From NCBI RefSeq assembly GCF_014844075.1, contig NZ_CP062165.1, forward strand, positions 930,001-994,000: a stretch of 64,000 nucleotides of DNA. The letters are read 5' to 3'. A program made the translations under genes and the position numbers. The notes beneath the pieces were generated by a model. That model made no database searches. It saw nothing but the letters and a program-made list of their open reading frames with translations, and was not told where the DNA came from. This stretch comes from Paenibacillus sp. JNUCC-31. GTDB lineage: Bacteria > Bacillota > Bacilli > Paenibacillales > Paenibacillaceae. This document shows, in pieces, positions 1 to 9,303 of the stretch (positions are counted from its first letter, which is position 1; each line of letters begins with the position of its first letter).

Positions 1-793
1 GTGCCGACTGTACGGGAATTACATGGACATTGGCTGGTGGCGGAACCTCTGTATTGCCCATTACCAGCGTAACGTTCGCACCAAGATCACGCGCTACTGC
101 CGCAATGGCAAATCCCATTTTCCCTGAAGAATCGTTTGTAATATACCTTACCGGGTCAATGCGTTCAATCGTCCCGCCTGCGGTGACTACAACCTTTTTG
201 CCCTTAAGCAAAGAAGCTAGTTCATGACGTTCCCGTTTGGCTGACTCCTGTTGTTCAAAGAACCGTTCAACCACATCGACAATCGTCTCCGGCTCTTCCA
301 GGCGCCCTTTGCCAACATACCCGCAAGCCAGCTGCCCTTCACCCGGCTCAATCATCAGGGTTCCCCGTTCGGTGAGCAGACACATGTTGTGCTGGACGGC
401 CGGATGATCATACATATGTACATTCATCGCCGGAGCGATCATCACGGGAGCCGTCGTTGCAAGCAAGGTTGTTGAGAGCATATCATCGGCCATGCCATGC
501 GCCATTTTGGCAATGACATTGGCTGTTGCTGGAGCAACCAATACAAGATCGGCCATATCCGCCAGATGAATATGCGAGACAACGGAAGGCTCCCGCTCAT
601 CAAATGTATCACTATATACCACATTTCGGGTCAAGGTTTGCAGCGTTAATTCGGTAATAAACTGTTTCGCGGAATCCGTCATAATGACATGGACATCCGC
701 CCCTTTTTGTACCAGCCTGCTGCATAATGTCGCCGCCTTGTATGCGGCTATGCCTCCAGTTACACCGAGCACGATTTTTTTACCGTTCAACAT
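1..793 (-). CDS. coaBC: CoaBC, phosphopantothenoylcysteine decarboxylase / phosphopantothenate-cysteine ligase (3' end cut by window)
   Basis: Makes 4'-phosphopantetheine for coenzyme A: the C-terminal ligase joins cysteine to phosphopantothenate and the N-terminal flavin (FMN) domain decarboxylates the product. The visible 264 codons begin MLNGKKIVLGVTGGIAAYKA, the glycine-rich flavodoxin-like opening of the CoaC domain. They continue through HIHLADMADLVLVAPATAN and PAMNVHMYDHP, the substrate/FMN-site motif of Dfp proteins, to the junction VVVTAGGTIERIDPVRYITN that opens the CoaB domain. The frame stays open to base 1, so about a third of the protein (usual length near 400) lies outside. A GGGGGAA ribosome site precedes the ATG. 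It is the last visible member of the gmk-rpoZ-coaBC run, and a terminator-like hairpin separates it from rpoZ. Confidence 0.95.
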   Translation of the reverse strand, partial: MLNGKKIVLGVTGGIAAYKAATLCSRLVQKGADVHVIMTDSAKQFITELTLQTLTRNVVYSDTFDEREPSVVSHIHLADMADLVLVAPATANVIAKMAHGMADDMLSTTLLATTAPVMIAPAMNVHMYDHPAVQHNMCLLTERGTLMIEPGEGQLACGYVGKGRLEEPETIVDVVERFFEQQESAKRERHELASLLKGKKVVVTAGGTIERIDPVRYITNDSSGKMGFAIAAVARDLGANVTLVMGNTEVPPPANVHVIPVQSA

Positions 794-837
794 GGTTATT
801 CCCCCCGATATATATGACATTATAAGGATGAATAGAG

Positions 838-862
838 AAAAAAATAACAACCTCGCGGTTGT
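838..862 (-). terminator. Intrinsic terminator-like hairpin between rpoZ and coaBC
   Basis: On the minus strand a perfect 6-bp stem (ACAACC/GGTTGT with a four-base loop) is followed by a run of T. It lies inside an otherwise collinear gene run, so it may only attenuate transcription into coaBC. Confidence 0.55.
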
Positions 863-912
863 CAAATAAAGCCGGCTTGCGCCGTATGCAGTTGAAGAGC
901 GCCGCTAGCGGC

Positions 913-1128
913 TTACTCTTCTTCCTCTTCGTCCTGTCCTTTGATGACAACGAGCAGATCACCATAAATTTCTTCGAGTGCAACGCCAACCTGTTTATGG
1001 GATCTGGCATTTCTCAAATCCGTTTTCTCACCTTCACGAAGCTGTCTGGCACGGCGGGAAGCGGCAACAACAAGTGAATACTTGCTGTCAACTTTGTTCA
1101 TCATTTCATCAATAGAAGGATACAGCAT
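913..1128 (-). CDS. rpoZ: RNA polymerase omega subunit
   Basis: Small subunit that clamps the beta' chain and helps RNA polymerase assembly. The 71-residue product begins MLYPSIDEMMNKVDSKYSLV and contains the family core AASRRARQLREG followed by a lysine/asparagine stretch, then ends in a run of glutamates. The ATG at 1128 is chosen over an upstream in-frame start at 1173 because omega proteins begin at the MLxPSID motif and an AGAGGTG ribosome site lies about nine bases before it. It sits between gmk and coaBC, as in Bacillus. Confidence 0.96.
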   Translation of the reverse strand: MLYPSIDEMMNKVDSKYSLVVAASRRARQLREGEKTDLRNARSHKQVGVALEEIYGDLLVVIKGQDEEEEE

Positions 1129-1281
1129 ATTTACAAAACACCTCTTTGCATTAGTATAATCGCAATGCACCACTGACGGATCATGATGAATCGTCTAAAC
1201 CACGTTAACCAGACGAAGCTGCTCTACCTATATCCTATGACAGCAGCTCCACTGATTATCGCAATCCTTTGCGGAATTGGA

Positions 1282-1854
1282 TTATTTATTGATCTTACAA
1301 TGTTCGGCGATAATAATGCTTTCTATTCGTTTACACGCCAAATCAATTTCGTCATTAACGACAGCGTAATCGTACTGCTCCAGCAGACTGATCTCATCTA
1401 CCGCGACGGACATCCGGTGATCAATCGTCGCCTGACTTTCCGTACCACGGCCCTGAATGCGATCTTTAAGCTCGTCCAATGAAGGAGGCAACAGAAATAC
1501 AAAGATCCCTTCCGGGAACTTCTCTTTCACTTTTAACGCGCCTTGAACTTCAATCTCAAGAATAATGTCCCGGCCTTCATTAATCGTTTTCTCCACAAAA
1601 TCACGCGGTGTTCCGTAATAGTTCCCTACATATTCTGCATGCTCCAACAATTGATCTTCAGCAATCATGTTCAGGAACTCCTCATGGCTTCTGAAGAAAT
1701 AATTGACACCATGTTCTTCTCCCAGACGAGGCTGACGAGTCGTTGCCGATACAGAATAAATCAACTCCGGCACCCGTTTGCGCAAAGCGCTGCATACTGT
1801 ACCCTTCCCGACCCCAGATGGGCCGGACAACACAACCAGTAATCCCTTAGACAT
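1282..1854 (-). CDS. gmk: Guanylate kinase
   Basis: Phosphorylates GMP (and dGMP) to the diphosphate with ATP in the cytoplasm. The 190-residue product starts [19 protein letters not shown], an N-terminal P-loop (GPSGVGKG), followed by the GMP-binding signature region [20 protein letters not shown] and the [11 protein letters not shown] segment. The open frame extends 39 codons further upstream, but the start at 1854 matches family length and has a GGAG ribosome site. It lies 13 bases after remA, so the two are probably co-transcribed. Confidence 0.97.
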   Translation of the reverse strand: MSKGLLVVLSGPSGVGKGTVCSALRKRVPELIYSVSATTRQPRLGEEHGVNYFFRSHEEFLNMIAEDQLLEHAEYVGNYYGTPRDFVEKTINEGRDIILEIEVQGALKVKEKFPEGIFVFLLPPSLDELKDRIQGRGTESQATIDHRMSVAVDEISLLEQYDYAVVNDEIDLACKRIESIIIAEHCKINK

Positions 1855-1867
1855 ATTACACTCCATT

Positions 1868-2128
1868 TTATTCGTCGTTATCATCATCTTTCGAAGAAAG
1901 ACGATGGGCGACCGTCTCTGGCTGTACCGCAGACAGAATGACATGATCGCTATCCGTAATAATAACGGCACGAGTACGTCTTCCGTACGTTGCGTCTATC
2001 AGCATATGACGATCTCTTGCCTCTTGTATAATTCTCTTGATCGGCGCCGATTCCGGACTCACGATGGATATAATCCGGTTCGCCGATACGATGTTACCGA
2101 ATCCAATGTTAATGAGTTTGATTGCCAT
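1868..2128 (-). CDS. remA: RemA, DUF370-family DNA-binding regulator of extracellular matrix genes
   Basis: In Bacillus subtilis RemA is an octameric DNA-binding activator of biofilm matrix and osmoprotection operons. The 86-residue product begins [20 protein letters not shown] and has the conserved core [33 protein letters not shown], a near-textbook DUF370 sequence. The start at 2128 is taken instead of 2152 because of the family N-terminus and a GGGGGAAG ribosome site. Its position between yloC and gmk is the same as in Bacillus. The role in this organism is inferred from the family. Confidence 0.93.
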   Translation of the reverse strand: MAIKLINIGFGNIVSANRIISIVSPESAPIKRIIQEARDRHMLIDATYGRRTRAVIITDSDHVILSAVQPETVAHRLSSKDDDNDE

Positions 2129-2179
2129 AATCAGGTTCTTCCCCCTATACATGCGACTCTTTTGCCGAAAAATGACCGC

Positions 2180-3079
2180 TCATTCGATATTCGCCGCTTG
2201 CTCACGAATCTTCTCCAGTTCCGCTTTCATCTCGACAACACGGTTCACCAGAGCCAAATGGTTGGCTTTTGATCCAATCGTATTAACTTCCCTATTCATC
2301 TCCTGAATAAGAAAGTCCAACTTGCGGCCTACCGGCTCATCACTCCTCAGCAGCTCCCTGCTCTGTCCAAAGTGACTCAGTAGACGCGTAAGCTCTTCCT
2401 CTATGTTAGAACGATCGGCAAACATAGCAATTTCCATACCTAATTTATGCTCGTCAAAAGGGAAAGAGCCTTCTTCCTGCATTTCCGTAAGCCTTTGTCT
2501 TAACTTGTTGCGATGATCACTCACCACAGTCGGGGCAAGAGCAAGCATCTCGGTATGCAGTGATTCCAGACGACCGACTCGTCGTTCCAGATCACTGGCC
2601 AGATGAAGACCCTCGCGAGCGCGCATCTGCTCCAGACCGGATAAAGCCTCTTCCAACCCAAGCTGCAGGACACGCTCCCATTCGTCTTTCTGTTCTTCCG
2701 GAATCGAACTTGTCCCATCCGAATGTACCATGACTTCTGGAAGTGCCAGCATATCCATAATACTCGGTCTGCCCTGCAAGCCATAGCGGCTTTCCAATTG
2801 CTCTGCGGCCTGAAGATAGGCCCTGACCGCCTGCTCATTCAGAACAGCGGGAAGAGCCTGGTCTTCATCTTTTTCTTTCATCACATAAACATCAATCCGC
2901 CCACGTTTTAATCGGCTCTGTACCTTTTTCCTCAATCCGTCTTCATAACACGTCCACTCTCTCGGGAGACGCATCATCACTTCGCAATAACGATGATTAA
3001 CAGACTTGATTTCCAATTGTACCTTATAGCCCCCAAAATGAAAGGCGGATTGACCGTATCCGGTCATACTGAATGACAT
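2180..3079 (-). CDS. yloC: YicC/YloC-family endoribonuclease
   Basis: YicC-family proteins are ribonucleases or RNA-turnover factors (established for E. coli YicC). The 299-residue product starts MSFSMTGYGQSAFHFGGYKV, the family's SMTG(Y/F)G opening, then EIKSVNHRYCEVMMRLP. It ends with the C-terminal block GRKLDFLIQEMNREVNTIGSK and an ExxRE-type helix. The ATG at 3079 is preferred, but an in-frame ATG two codons earlier (3085) and a longer open frame to 3163 also exist, and the ribosome site is weak. It begins 19 bases after the methyltransferase/reductase gene and leads into remA. Confidence 0.9.
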   Translation of the reverse strand: MSFSMTGYGQSAFHFGGYKVQLEIKSVNHRYCEVMMRLPREWTCYEDGLRKKVQSRLKRGRIDVYVMKEKDEDQALPAVLNEQAVRAYLQAAEQLESRYGLQGRPSIMDMLALPEVMVHSDGTSSIPEEQKDEWERVLQLGLEEALSGLEQMRAREGLHLASDLERRVGRLESLHTEMLALAPTVVSDHRNKLRQRLTEMQEEGSFPFDEHKLGMEIAMFADRSNIEEELTRLLSHFGQSRELLRSDEPVGRKLDFLIQEMNREVNTIGSKANHLALVNRVVEMKAELEKIREQAANIE

Positions 3080-3098
3080 CGGCATCACATCCGTTACA

Positions 3099-4988
3099 CT
3101 ATTGTAATTGATTATTAGGGTTGAAACAAGTAGGACATTGATGCTCCGACTTCTCCCAGACATATTGGGTCAGTTCGGCCGTCATACCATAGAACATGAA
3201 CGGAGTCATTAAATAGATTCCTTTGAAATATTCCGTAGCTACATCCAGAAGCTCCTTGGCAATCTTCACACCCATGGCCCGGCCTTCTTCGCCTTCAAGA
3301 CCTGCCATCCGGGAACGCACTTCATCCGACAGCTGAATACCCGGCACCTCATTATGCAGGTACTCTGCGTTTCGGCCGCTGGCAAGTGGCATAACTCCCA
3401 CAAAAATGGGTACATCCAAGTGCTTGGTCGCCTCATGCATGGCTACAATTAATTCAGGATCGTATACCGGTTGCGTCATAATATAGTCGGCTCCGGAAGC
3501 AATCTTTTTCTCCAGCCGCTGTACAGCTTTATCCAGATATTTCACATTCGGGTTAAATGCGGCACCGATAACAAATCCCGCCTTCTGCTTGAGCGGTTTA
3601 CCGGAGAAGGACACACCGTCGTTCAACTGCTTGATCATACGTATAATTTCAAAAGAAGTCAGATCGTATACCGAGCTTGATCCAGGCAAGTCACCAAATC
3701 GTGCAGGGTCACCGGTTACAGCCAGTACATGGTTAATGCCAAGCGCGTCAAACCCCATCATGTGCGACTGTGTTCCGATCAGATTGCGGTCACGACATGC
3801 AATATGCACCAGTGAGCGCAATCCTGTACGATCCTGAACCAGATGACCAAGAGCCATATTACTCATCCGGGTAACCGCCAGGGAATTATCCGCCAATGTT
3901 AACGCATCTGCACCAGCCGCTTTCAGTGTCTCGGCCCCTTTCATGAACTTCGCAATGTCAAGATCACGAGGCGGGTCAAGTTCGACGATAACCGTATGGC
4001 GCTGTTTGACCAGATCCACAATCGTGGGCTGTCCACCCCGTCCGGATCGTTCATCTACATTCTCATGCAGGATAATTCGAGGTTTGGGCTCTGACGGATC
4101 AGGTTCCAGTATAGGTGCAGGTGTATATTCAACAAGAGCCTGGGCAATCGCCGTGATATGATCAGGTGTCGTACCACAGCAGCCTCCGATAATACGCGCA
4201 CCCAGTTCAGCAAATTGCACTGCGGTCTGTCCGAAGTATTCCGGTGACGCGCCATAACGGAACTGACCGTCTACATAGTCCGCTGCCCCCGCATTCGGAT
4301 ACACAGACATGGGAATACCAATACGACCCGACACCGTTTCCATCGCCCGCATAATTCCGTTTGGACCTGAACGACAGTTGAAACCAATGACGTCAGCCCC
4401 CTGCTCACGCATGATTCGGAATGCCTCAGGCATCGTAAACCCATCCAGTGTATGCCCAACATCCTCCACAGCGAACTGTCCAATGACTGGCAAATCACTC
4501 AGCTTGCGCGCCTGTAGAAGAGCGATATCCATTTCCTCGATATCATAGAAGGTTTCGAGCAAAATGCCGTCCACTCCTTCATCCAGCAGTGCATATATCT
4601 GCTGCTGATAGAAACGCTTCAATTCACTCGTTGATACGTTCGTCCGCTTTCCTCCACGGATGGAGCCAACCGCGCCGAGAACATAACCATTTGGGCCAGC
4701 GACTTCTTTGGCAATGCGGGCACCGGCACGATTGACATCCTCCACTTTGGACTCCAAACCGAACTTGGACAGCTTATCGTAATTGGCAGAATACGTGTTG
4801 GTTTCGTGAATTTCCGTACCCGCATCGCGATAACGACGATGTACATCTGCCACCACTTCAGGTGAAATCAAGTTTAACTCTTCATATGAAATCCCTACTG
4901 GGAATCCCATCTGATACAGGAAGGTTCCCATCGCCCCATCCCCAATGAGAACCCGTTCCTGCATTACACTGCGCAAATCCGCCTTCAT
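3099..4988 (-). CDS. yitJ: Bifunctional homocysteine S-methyltransferase / methylenetetrahydrofolate reductase (YitJ type)
   Basis: A two-domain methionine-synthesis enzyme of 629 residues. Residues about 1-290 form a homocysteine S-methyltransferase barrel with IGDGAMGTFLYQMG near the start, FNCRSGPNG supplying one zinc cysteine, and RIIGGCCGTTPDHI supplying the cysteine pair. Residues about 320-620 form a flavin MTHFR domain (VELDPPRD, HIACRDRN, GVMPLASGRN). The start at 4988 follows GGGGGGAAAAGGG, and the first open-frame codon at 5015 has no such site. The 137 bases between it and the dapF terminator show no recognisable SAM (S-box) riboswitch core, although the Bacillus homologue is S-box controlled. 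Confidence 0.92.
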   Translation of the reverse strand: MKADLRSVMQERVLIGDGAMGTFLYQMGFPVGISYEELNLISPEVVADVHRRYRDAGTEIHETNTYSANYDKLSKFGLESKVEDVNRAGARIAKEVAGPNGYVLGAVGSIRGGKRTNVSTSELKRFYQQQIYALLDEGVDGILLETFYDIEEMDIALLQARKLSDLPVIGQFAVEDVGHTLDGFTMPEAFRIMREQGADVIGFNCRSGPNGIMRAMETVSGRIGIPMSVYPNAGAADYVDGQFRYGASPEYFGQTAVQFAELGARIIGGCCGTTPDHITAIAQALVEYTPAPILEPDPSEPKPRIILHENVDERSGRGGQPTIVDLVKQRHTVIVELDPPRDLDIAKFMKGAETLKAAGADALTLADNSLAVTRMSNMALGHLVQDRTGLRSLVHIACRDRNLIGTQSHMMGFDALGINHVLAVTGDPARFGDLPGSSSVYDLTSFEIIRMIKQLNDGVSFSGKPLKQKAGFVIGAAFNPNVKYLDKAVQRLEKKIASGADYIMTQPVYDPELIVAMHEATKHLDVPIFVGVMPLASGRNAEYLHNEVPGIQLSDEVRSRMAGLEGEEGRAMGVKIAKELLDVATEYFKGIYLMTPFMFYGMTAELTQYVWEKSEHQCPTCFNPNNQLQ

Positions 4989-5125
4989 CCCTTTTCCCCC
5001 CGCCTGGCTGATCATTTCATACTAATGTAACACAAAAAACGTCCCGAAACGAAGAAAAACACAGGTTTTCCGTGAAATTAAGTCTTCATAACCATCTGGA
5101 CAAAAGCATGAATGCCTGTAATTGC

Positions 5126-5150
5126 AAAAAAAAGAGGCCTCAGGCCTCTT
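5126..5150 (-). terminator. Terminator of dapF
   Basis: Near-perfect AGAGGCC/GGCCTCT stem with a two- to three-base loop. On the minus strand it is followed by eight T residues, 17 bases after the dapF stop codon. Confidence 0.9.
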
Positions 5151-5166
5151 CATCTAAACCGTCTTC

Positions 5167-6000
5167 TTACGAAGTGACTCCTTTGAACACAACTTCAGCT
5201 GGCCCAGTCATGTACACGTGATTGTCGACTTCGTTCCATTCAATATGAAGGTCTCCGCCCTTAAGGCTGATCACCGCTGTGCGATCCGTATGTCCGTTCA
5301 GAACGGAAGATACCAGTGTTGCACAAGCTCCGGTTCCGCACGCAAGGGTCGGTCCAGCGCCGCGTTCCCATACACGCATGTCCACATATCCGCGATCGCG
5401 AACGGTTGCAAACTCCACATTCATTTTTTTGGGGAACATGGGATGAACCTCCAGAAGTGGCCCCCATGTGGAGAGATCAAAATTCACAGCATCATCCACA
5501 TAGATGACCGCATGAGGGTTACCCATGGATACAGCCGTAAATTTGAACTCCTGTCCGTTCGCTTCAATAGAATGATTCACCACCGGATTGGCGTCTACAG
5601 TTGTTGGAACTTGAAGTCCGTCCAAGATGGGTTCTCCCATATCAACACGAACGGTTTCCACTTTACCATCACGAATGTTCAGGCTGACAGGTTGTACACC
5701 TGCACCGATGGTTTCAATCGTAATCTGTTCTTGTGTCACATGACCGTGATCATATACATATTTCGATACACAGCGTATGGCATTGCCACACTGCTCTGCT
5801 TCGGAACCGTCCGAATTCATGATGCGCATCTGAAAATCCGCCTTCTCTGAAGGCAGTATATAAACCAGGCCATCCGCGCCGATGCCGAAGAAACGGTTGC
5901 ACCATTTTACAGCCAATTCTGATGCATCGGCCGGAAGCTGTTGTTCCCCAAACACAACAATAAAATCGTTGCCGAGTCCATGCATTTTCGTAAATTCCAT
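5167..6000 (-). CDS. dapF: Diaminopimelate epimerase
   Basis: Interconverts LL- and meso-diaminopimelate for lysine and peptidoglycan synthesis. The 277-residue product starts MEFTKMHGLGNDFIVV. It has the first catalytic cysteine in SEAEQCGNAIRC (near residue 71) and the second in GPTLACGTGACAT (near residue 220). The ATG at 6000 is preferred over a GTG at 6012, because the AAAGGAG ribosome site overlaps the GTG but lies about 11 bases before the ATG. It is a single gene between its own terminator and that of yloB. In Bacillus this gene is not part of the yloB-yloC neighbourhood, so dapF and the preceding methyltransferase look inserted here. Confidence 0.96.
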   Translation of the reverse strand: MEFTKMHGLGNDFIVVFGEQQLPADASELAVKWCNRFFGIGADGLVYILPSEKADFQMRIMNSDGSEAEQCGNAIRCVSKYVYDHGHVTQEQITIETIGAGVQPVSLNIRDGKVETVRVDMGEPILDGLQVPTTVDANPVVNHSIEANGQEFKFTAVSMGNPHAVIYVDDAVNFDLSTWGPLLEVHPMFPKKMNVEFATVRDRGYVDMRVWERGAGPTLACGTGACATLVSSVLNGHTDRTAVISLKGGDLHIEWNEVDNHVYMTGPAEVVFKGVTS

Positions 6001-6042
6001 AACCTTGCCCACTCCTTTTGGCAGTCTGCTGCCAAAGCGTTA

Positions 6043-6103
6043 TAAAAAAAGCTATCCTGCAAAATGCCGAGGGAACCTGCCTCGAATCATTTTGAGGATA
6101 GCA
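6043..6103 (-). terminator. Terminator of the Ca2+-ATPase gene
   Basis: A long hairpin with outer stem GCTATCCT/AGGATAGC and inner ATTTTG and CGAGG pairings is followed on the minus strand by seven T. It lies between yloB and dapF. Confidence 0.9.
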
Positions 6104-6134
6104 TAACGAAAACGATAAGGAATTGCTATTAATT

Positions 6135-8987
6135 TTATGCCGAAAACTTTGTACTTTTCGGTACGAAGCGACCAGGGCCCATCCGGCGACGGTTACGACG
6201 ACCTCCCCACACACTGCCTGCTCCCATGAGGAAGGTTGGAATGCCTGCGGCAACGATGGAAATGGCCCATTCACGCATGCCCAGCGGTACGGTTTTGAAG
6301 ATAGGCTGTAACGGCTCCACATACATGACCGCCAACATCAGTACGATGGATGAAATGACTGCAAGAACCAGATACTTGTTTTGCAGTGGATTCCGGTGAA
6401 AAATAGAGCGGGAACTACGGCAGTCGAATACATGAATGAGCTGTGCCAGAACGAGCGTAGCAAAGGCTACGGATTGAGCTTTAATGAGCTGACCCGGTTG
6501 ATCCGGCGCAGCCTGAAGAGTGAGCCAGAACGCTCCAAGTGTACAAAGTCCAATCAATACACCCCGACTGACGATTTTCCAGCCCAGTCGTCTGGCAAAA
6601 ATGTTTTCCTTGGCGCCGCGCGGCTTGTGTTCCATCAAATCTTTTTCCGGCTGATCCACACCCAGTGCCATGGCCGGCAATCCATCGGTCACCAGGTTGA
6701 CCCAGAGAATCTGGATTGGCACGAGCGGCAAAGGCAAGCCCATCATCATCGCAAAAAACATGGTTAAAATCTCGCCTACATTCGATGCAAGCAAATAACG
6801 GATAAATTTTCGGATGTTCTCATAAATATTACGGCCCTCTTCAATCGCAGCTACAATAGTAGAAAAGTTATCGTCACTCAGGATTAACGCTGATGCTTCC
6901 TTCGTCACGTCCGTGCCTGTGATTCCCATCGCAATACCGATGTCTGCCGCTTTGATGGCTGGCGCATCGTTCACACCATCTCCGGTCATCGCTACGACAT
7001 GCCCTTTGCGCTGCAATGATTTTACAATACGCAGTTTGTGCTCAGGCGATACCCGTGAAAACACGTAAATGCCCTCCACCTGTTTATCCAGTTGATCGTC
7101 CGTCATGCCTGCCAATTGCTGTCCGCTAAGTGAAGCCCCGCCCCGTTGAAGAATGCCCAACTGCTGGGCAATGGCCTCTGCTGTGGTGCCATGGTCACCC
7201 GTAATCATAACGGTACGTATGCCTGCTCTACGGCATGTCGCAATTGCATCCCGTACTTCACGTCGTGGTGGATCAATCATGCCTGTCAGCCCTACAAAGA
7301 CGAGCTGGCTCTCCGCAGCATGTTCATTATCCACTTTTTCATCCGGTCTCACATCGCGATAAGCCATTCCAAGAACCCGCAGCGCAGACCCGGCCATACT
7401 CTCGTTAGCCGCCATAACCTTCTGCCGCAGTGTGCCCGTGAAAGGCACAACATTGCCTTCCCACAAAATGTAGCTGCATTGTCCAATCAGCACATCAGGT
7501 GCACCTTTGGTATAGATCATGCGACCACCCTGATGTTGAACCAGGACAGACATCCGTTTCCGATCCGAATCGAACGGGAATTCCTGCTGACGTGCATATA
7601 ATTCTTTCAATCCTGCAGGGGTGAGGCCCATCTTGGAAGCCAGCGTTACAAGTGCTCCTTCCGTAGGGTCACCTTTCAGTTCCCATACCACGCTGTCTTC
7701 CTTGACCGTTTCCTTAGCATGGTCTTTCTTTGTATCTTTCTTGCTATCCTTTTTCGTCTCTTTGCCTTTCTTTTTATTCCGCATCTCATCCGCAACACTC
7801 TCGATAATACTCGCATTGTTGCATAGTGCGCTAATCTGGAGCAGCCTCCGCAAGGTCTGATCACTCTTCAGTTCCACGTTACGACCGTTCTCCAGCATCT
7901 GTCCTTCTGGTGCATATCCGTCTCCGGTTACCTTAATGCTGCGTCCCTCCAGCCAGACATCCGTAACTGTCATCTTGTTCTGGGTCAGCGTACCTGTTTT
8001 GTCCGAGCAGATAACCGAGGCACAACCAAGCGTTTCGACGGATGGAAGCTTGCGTACGATGGCTTTTCGCTTAATCATCCGCTGTACACCAAGGGCCAGC
8101 GCAATGGTTACAATAGCCGGCAGACCCTCCGGTATGGCGGCCACCGCCAGGCTGACCCCTGCCAGAAACATGCCTACCGCGGGTTGTCCATGCAGAATAC
8201 CTGCAACAACGACCATGACGGTTAACCCGAGCGCGACAAAAATCAGAATTTTACCCAGCTGTTCCAGCCTGTGTTGGAGTGGTGTTTCCTGTTCCTCCGT
8301 ATTTTGGATCAAATCAGCGATTTTGCCCATCTCGGTATCCATCCCCGTACGGATCACCACGCCTTTGGCGGTACCACGAGTGACCATCGTTCCCATGAAT
8401 CCAATATTCTTCTGATCTCCGAGCGGTACGTCTTCAGCAGCAATGGGATTGCAATGTTTGCTTACAGGAACCGATTCACCGGTCAATGCGGATTCCTCAA
8501 CGTCCAGGCTGTTCGTCTCCAGCCAGCGTACATCAGCAGGTATACGGTCGCCGCTCTCCACAAAGACAATATCCCCTGGAACCAACTGCTTGGCTGCCAA
8601 TTGTACTTCCTGACCAGACCTTAGCACCTTGGCAAGCGGTGCCGACAACTGCTTCAATGCACGAAGTGAGCGCTCGGCCCGGAATTCCTGTACAAAACCA
8701 AGGATGGCATTAAGTACGATGATGGCAACAATCGTTACAGCATCCAGGTACTCTCCAAGCAATCCGGATACCAGCGTGGCTCCCATCAATACCAGAACCA
8801 TAAAATCCTTAAATTGATTAAGCAATAACGTAATTGGAGATATTCGCTTGCCTTCGCTCAGTTCATTCGAACCGACAGCTTTCCTCTTCTCCATTGCAGC
8901 TTCTTCGGTTAACCCTTCCTCTGGACTTACGCCAAGGGTATTACGAAGCTCCTCAACGCTTAGTTGGTGCCACTTGGTATGTTCCAT
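6135..8987 (-). CDS. yloB: Calcium-translocating P-type ATPase (SERCA-like, YloB)
   Basis: ATP-driven cation pump of the P2A family, probably moving Ca2+ across the cytoplasmic membrane. Over 950 residues it shows the actuator loop LTGES (169-172), the ion-site motif IPEGLP (285-290), the phosphorylation site SDKTGTLT (Asp 329), KGDPTEGAL and KGAPD in the nucleotide domain, and [11 protein letters not shown] (about 667-676), with paired membrane segments at both ends. Odd feature: a highly basic low-complexity insert (residues about 402-430, repeated KK and KKD) in the nucleotide domain. The ribosome site is GGGAGGG. It runs divergently from rqcH, as a yloA/yloB neighbour pair. Confidence 0.93.
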   Translation of the reverse strand: MEHTKWHQLSVEELRNTLGVSPEEGLTEEAAMEKRKAVGSNELSEGKRISPITLLLNQFKDFMVLVLMGATLVSGLLGEYLDAVTIVAIIVLNAILGFVQEFRAERSLRALKQLSAPLAKVLRSGQEVQLAAKQLVPGDIVFVESGDRIPADVRWLETNSLDVEESALTGESVPVSKHCNPIAAEDVPLGDQKNIGFMGTMVTRGTAKGVVIRTGMDTEMGKIADLIQNTEEQETPLQHRLEQLGKILIFVALGLTVMVVVAGILHGQPAVGMFLAGVSLAVAAIPEGLPAIVTIALALGVQRMIKRKAIVRKLPSVETLGCASVICSDKTGTLTQNKMTVTDVWLEGRSIKVTGDGYAPEGQMLENGRNVELKSDQTLRRLLQISALCNNASIIESVADEMRNKKKGKETKKDSKKDTKKDHAKETVKEDSVVWELKGDPTEGALVTLASKMGLTPAGLKELYARQQEFPFDSDRKRMSVLVQHQGGRMIYTKGAPDVLIGQCSYILWEGNVVPFTGTLRQKVMAANESMAGSALRVLGMAYRDVRPDEKVDNEHAAESQLVFVGLTGMIDPPRREVRDAIATCRRAGIRTVMITGDHGTTAEAIAQQLGILQRGGASLSGQQLAGMTDDQLDKQVEGIYVFSRVSPEHKLRIVKSLQRKGHVVAMTGDGVNDAPAIKAADIGIAMGITGTDVTKEASALILSDDNFSTIVAAIEEGRNIYENIRKFIRYLLASNVGEILTMFFAMMMGLPLPLVPIQILWVNLVTDGLPAMALGVDQPEKDLMEHKPRGAKENIFARRLGWKIVSRGVLIGLCTLGAFWLTLQAAPDQPGQLIKAQSVAFATLVLAQLIHVFDCRSSRSIFHRNPLQNKYLVLAVISSIVLMLAVMYVEPLQPIFKTVPLGMREWAISIVAAGIPTFLMGAGSVWGGRRNRRRMGPGRFVPKSTKFSA

Positions 8988-9303
8988 GCTTCAAGATTCC
9001 CTCCCAGTCTGTATTTCCTCTGTAAAACCTCACCCTGCATCACCGGCTATGCTAATCCTCAGGCTGTACGCTATGCCGGACAAACTACCTGCTCTATATG
9101 TATTCGGACAGGGCCCCGATTAGCACCGAAAGGCAAATCCTTTCCCTGATGGACAGAATACGCTAAAATAAAGGTCAGCGGTTATTTATGAAGTAGCAAT
9201 TTACTTTTGCAGTGCAAACGACGACGTATTTGCAGCGGGTGCTGTTTTTATTACATATACCGGTTGCCCGTTTCAGTTATAGATAGAGAGGAAGTTGAAA
9301 AAA
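8988..9303. other. Divergent intergenic region between yloB and rqcH
   Basis: About 316 bases without a supported gene. It must hold the promoters for the two divergent genes, but I could not pick out a convincing -35/-10 pair, repeat or riboswitch fold. The last 20 bases carry the rqcH ribosome site. Confidence 0.6.

Noticed and set aside
4989..5125. SAM (S-box) riboswitch expected upstream of the methyltransferase/MTHFR gene
   Set aside because: Only 137 bases are available and I could not see the conserved S-box core or a terminator fold.
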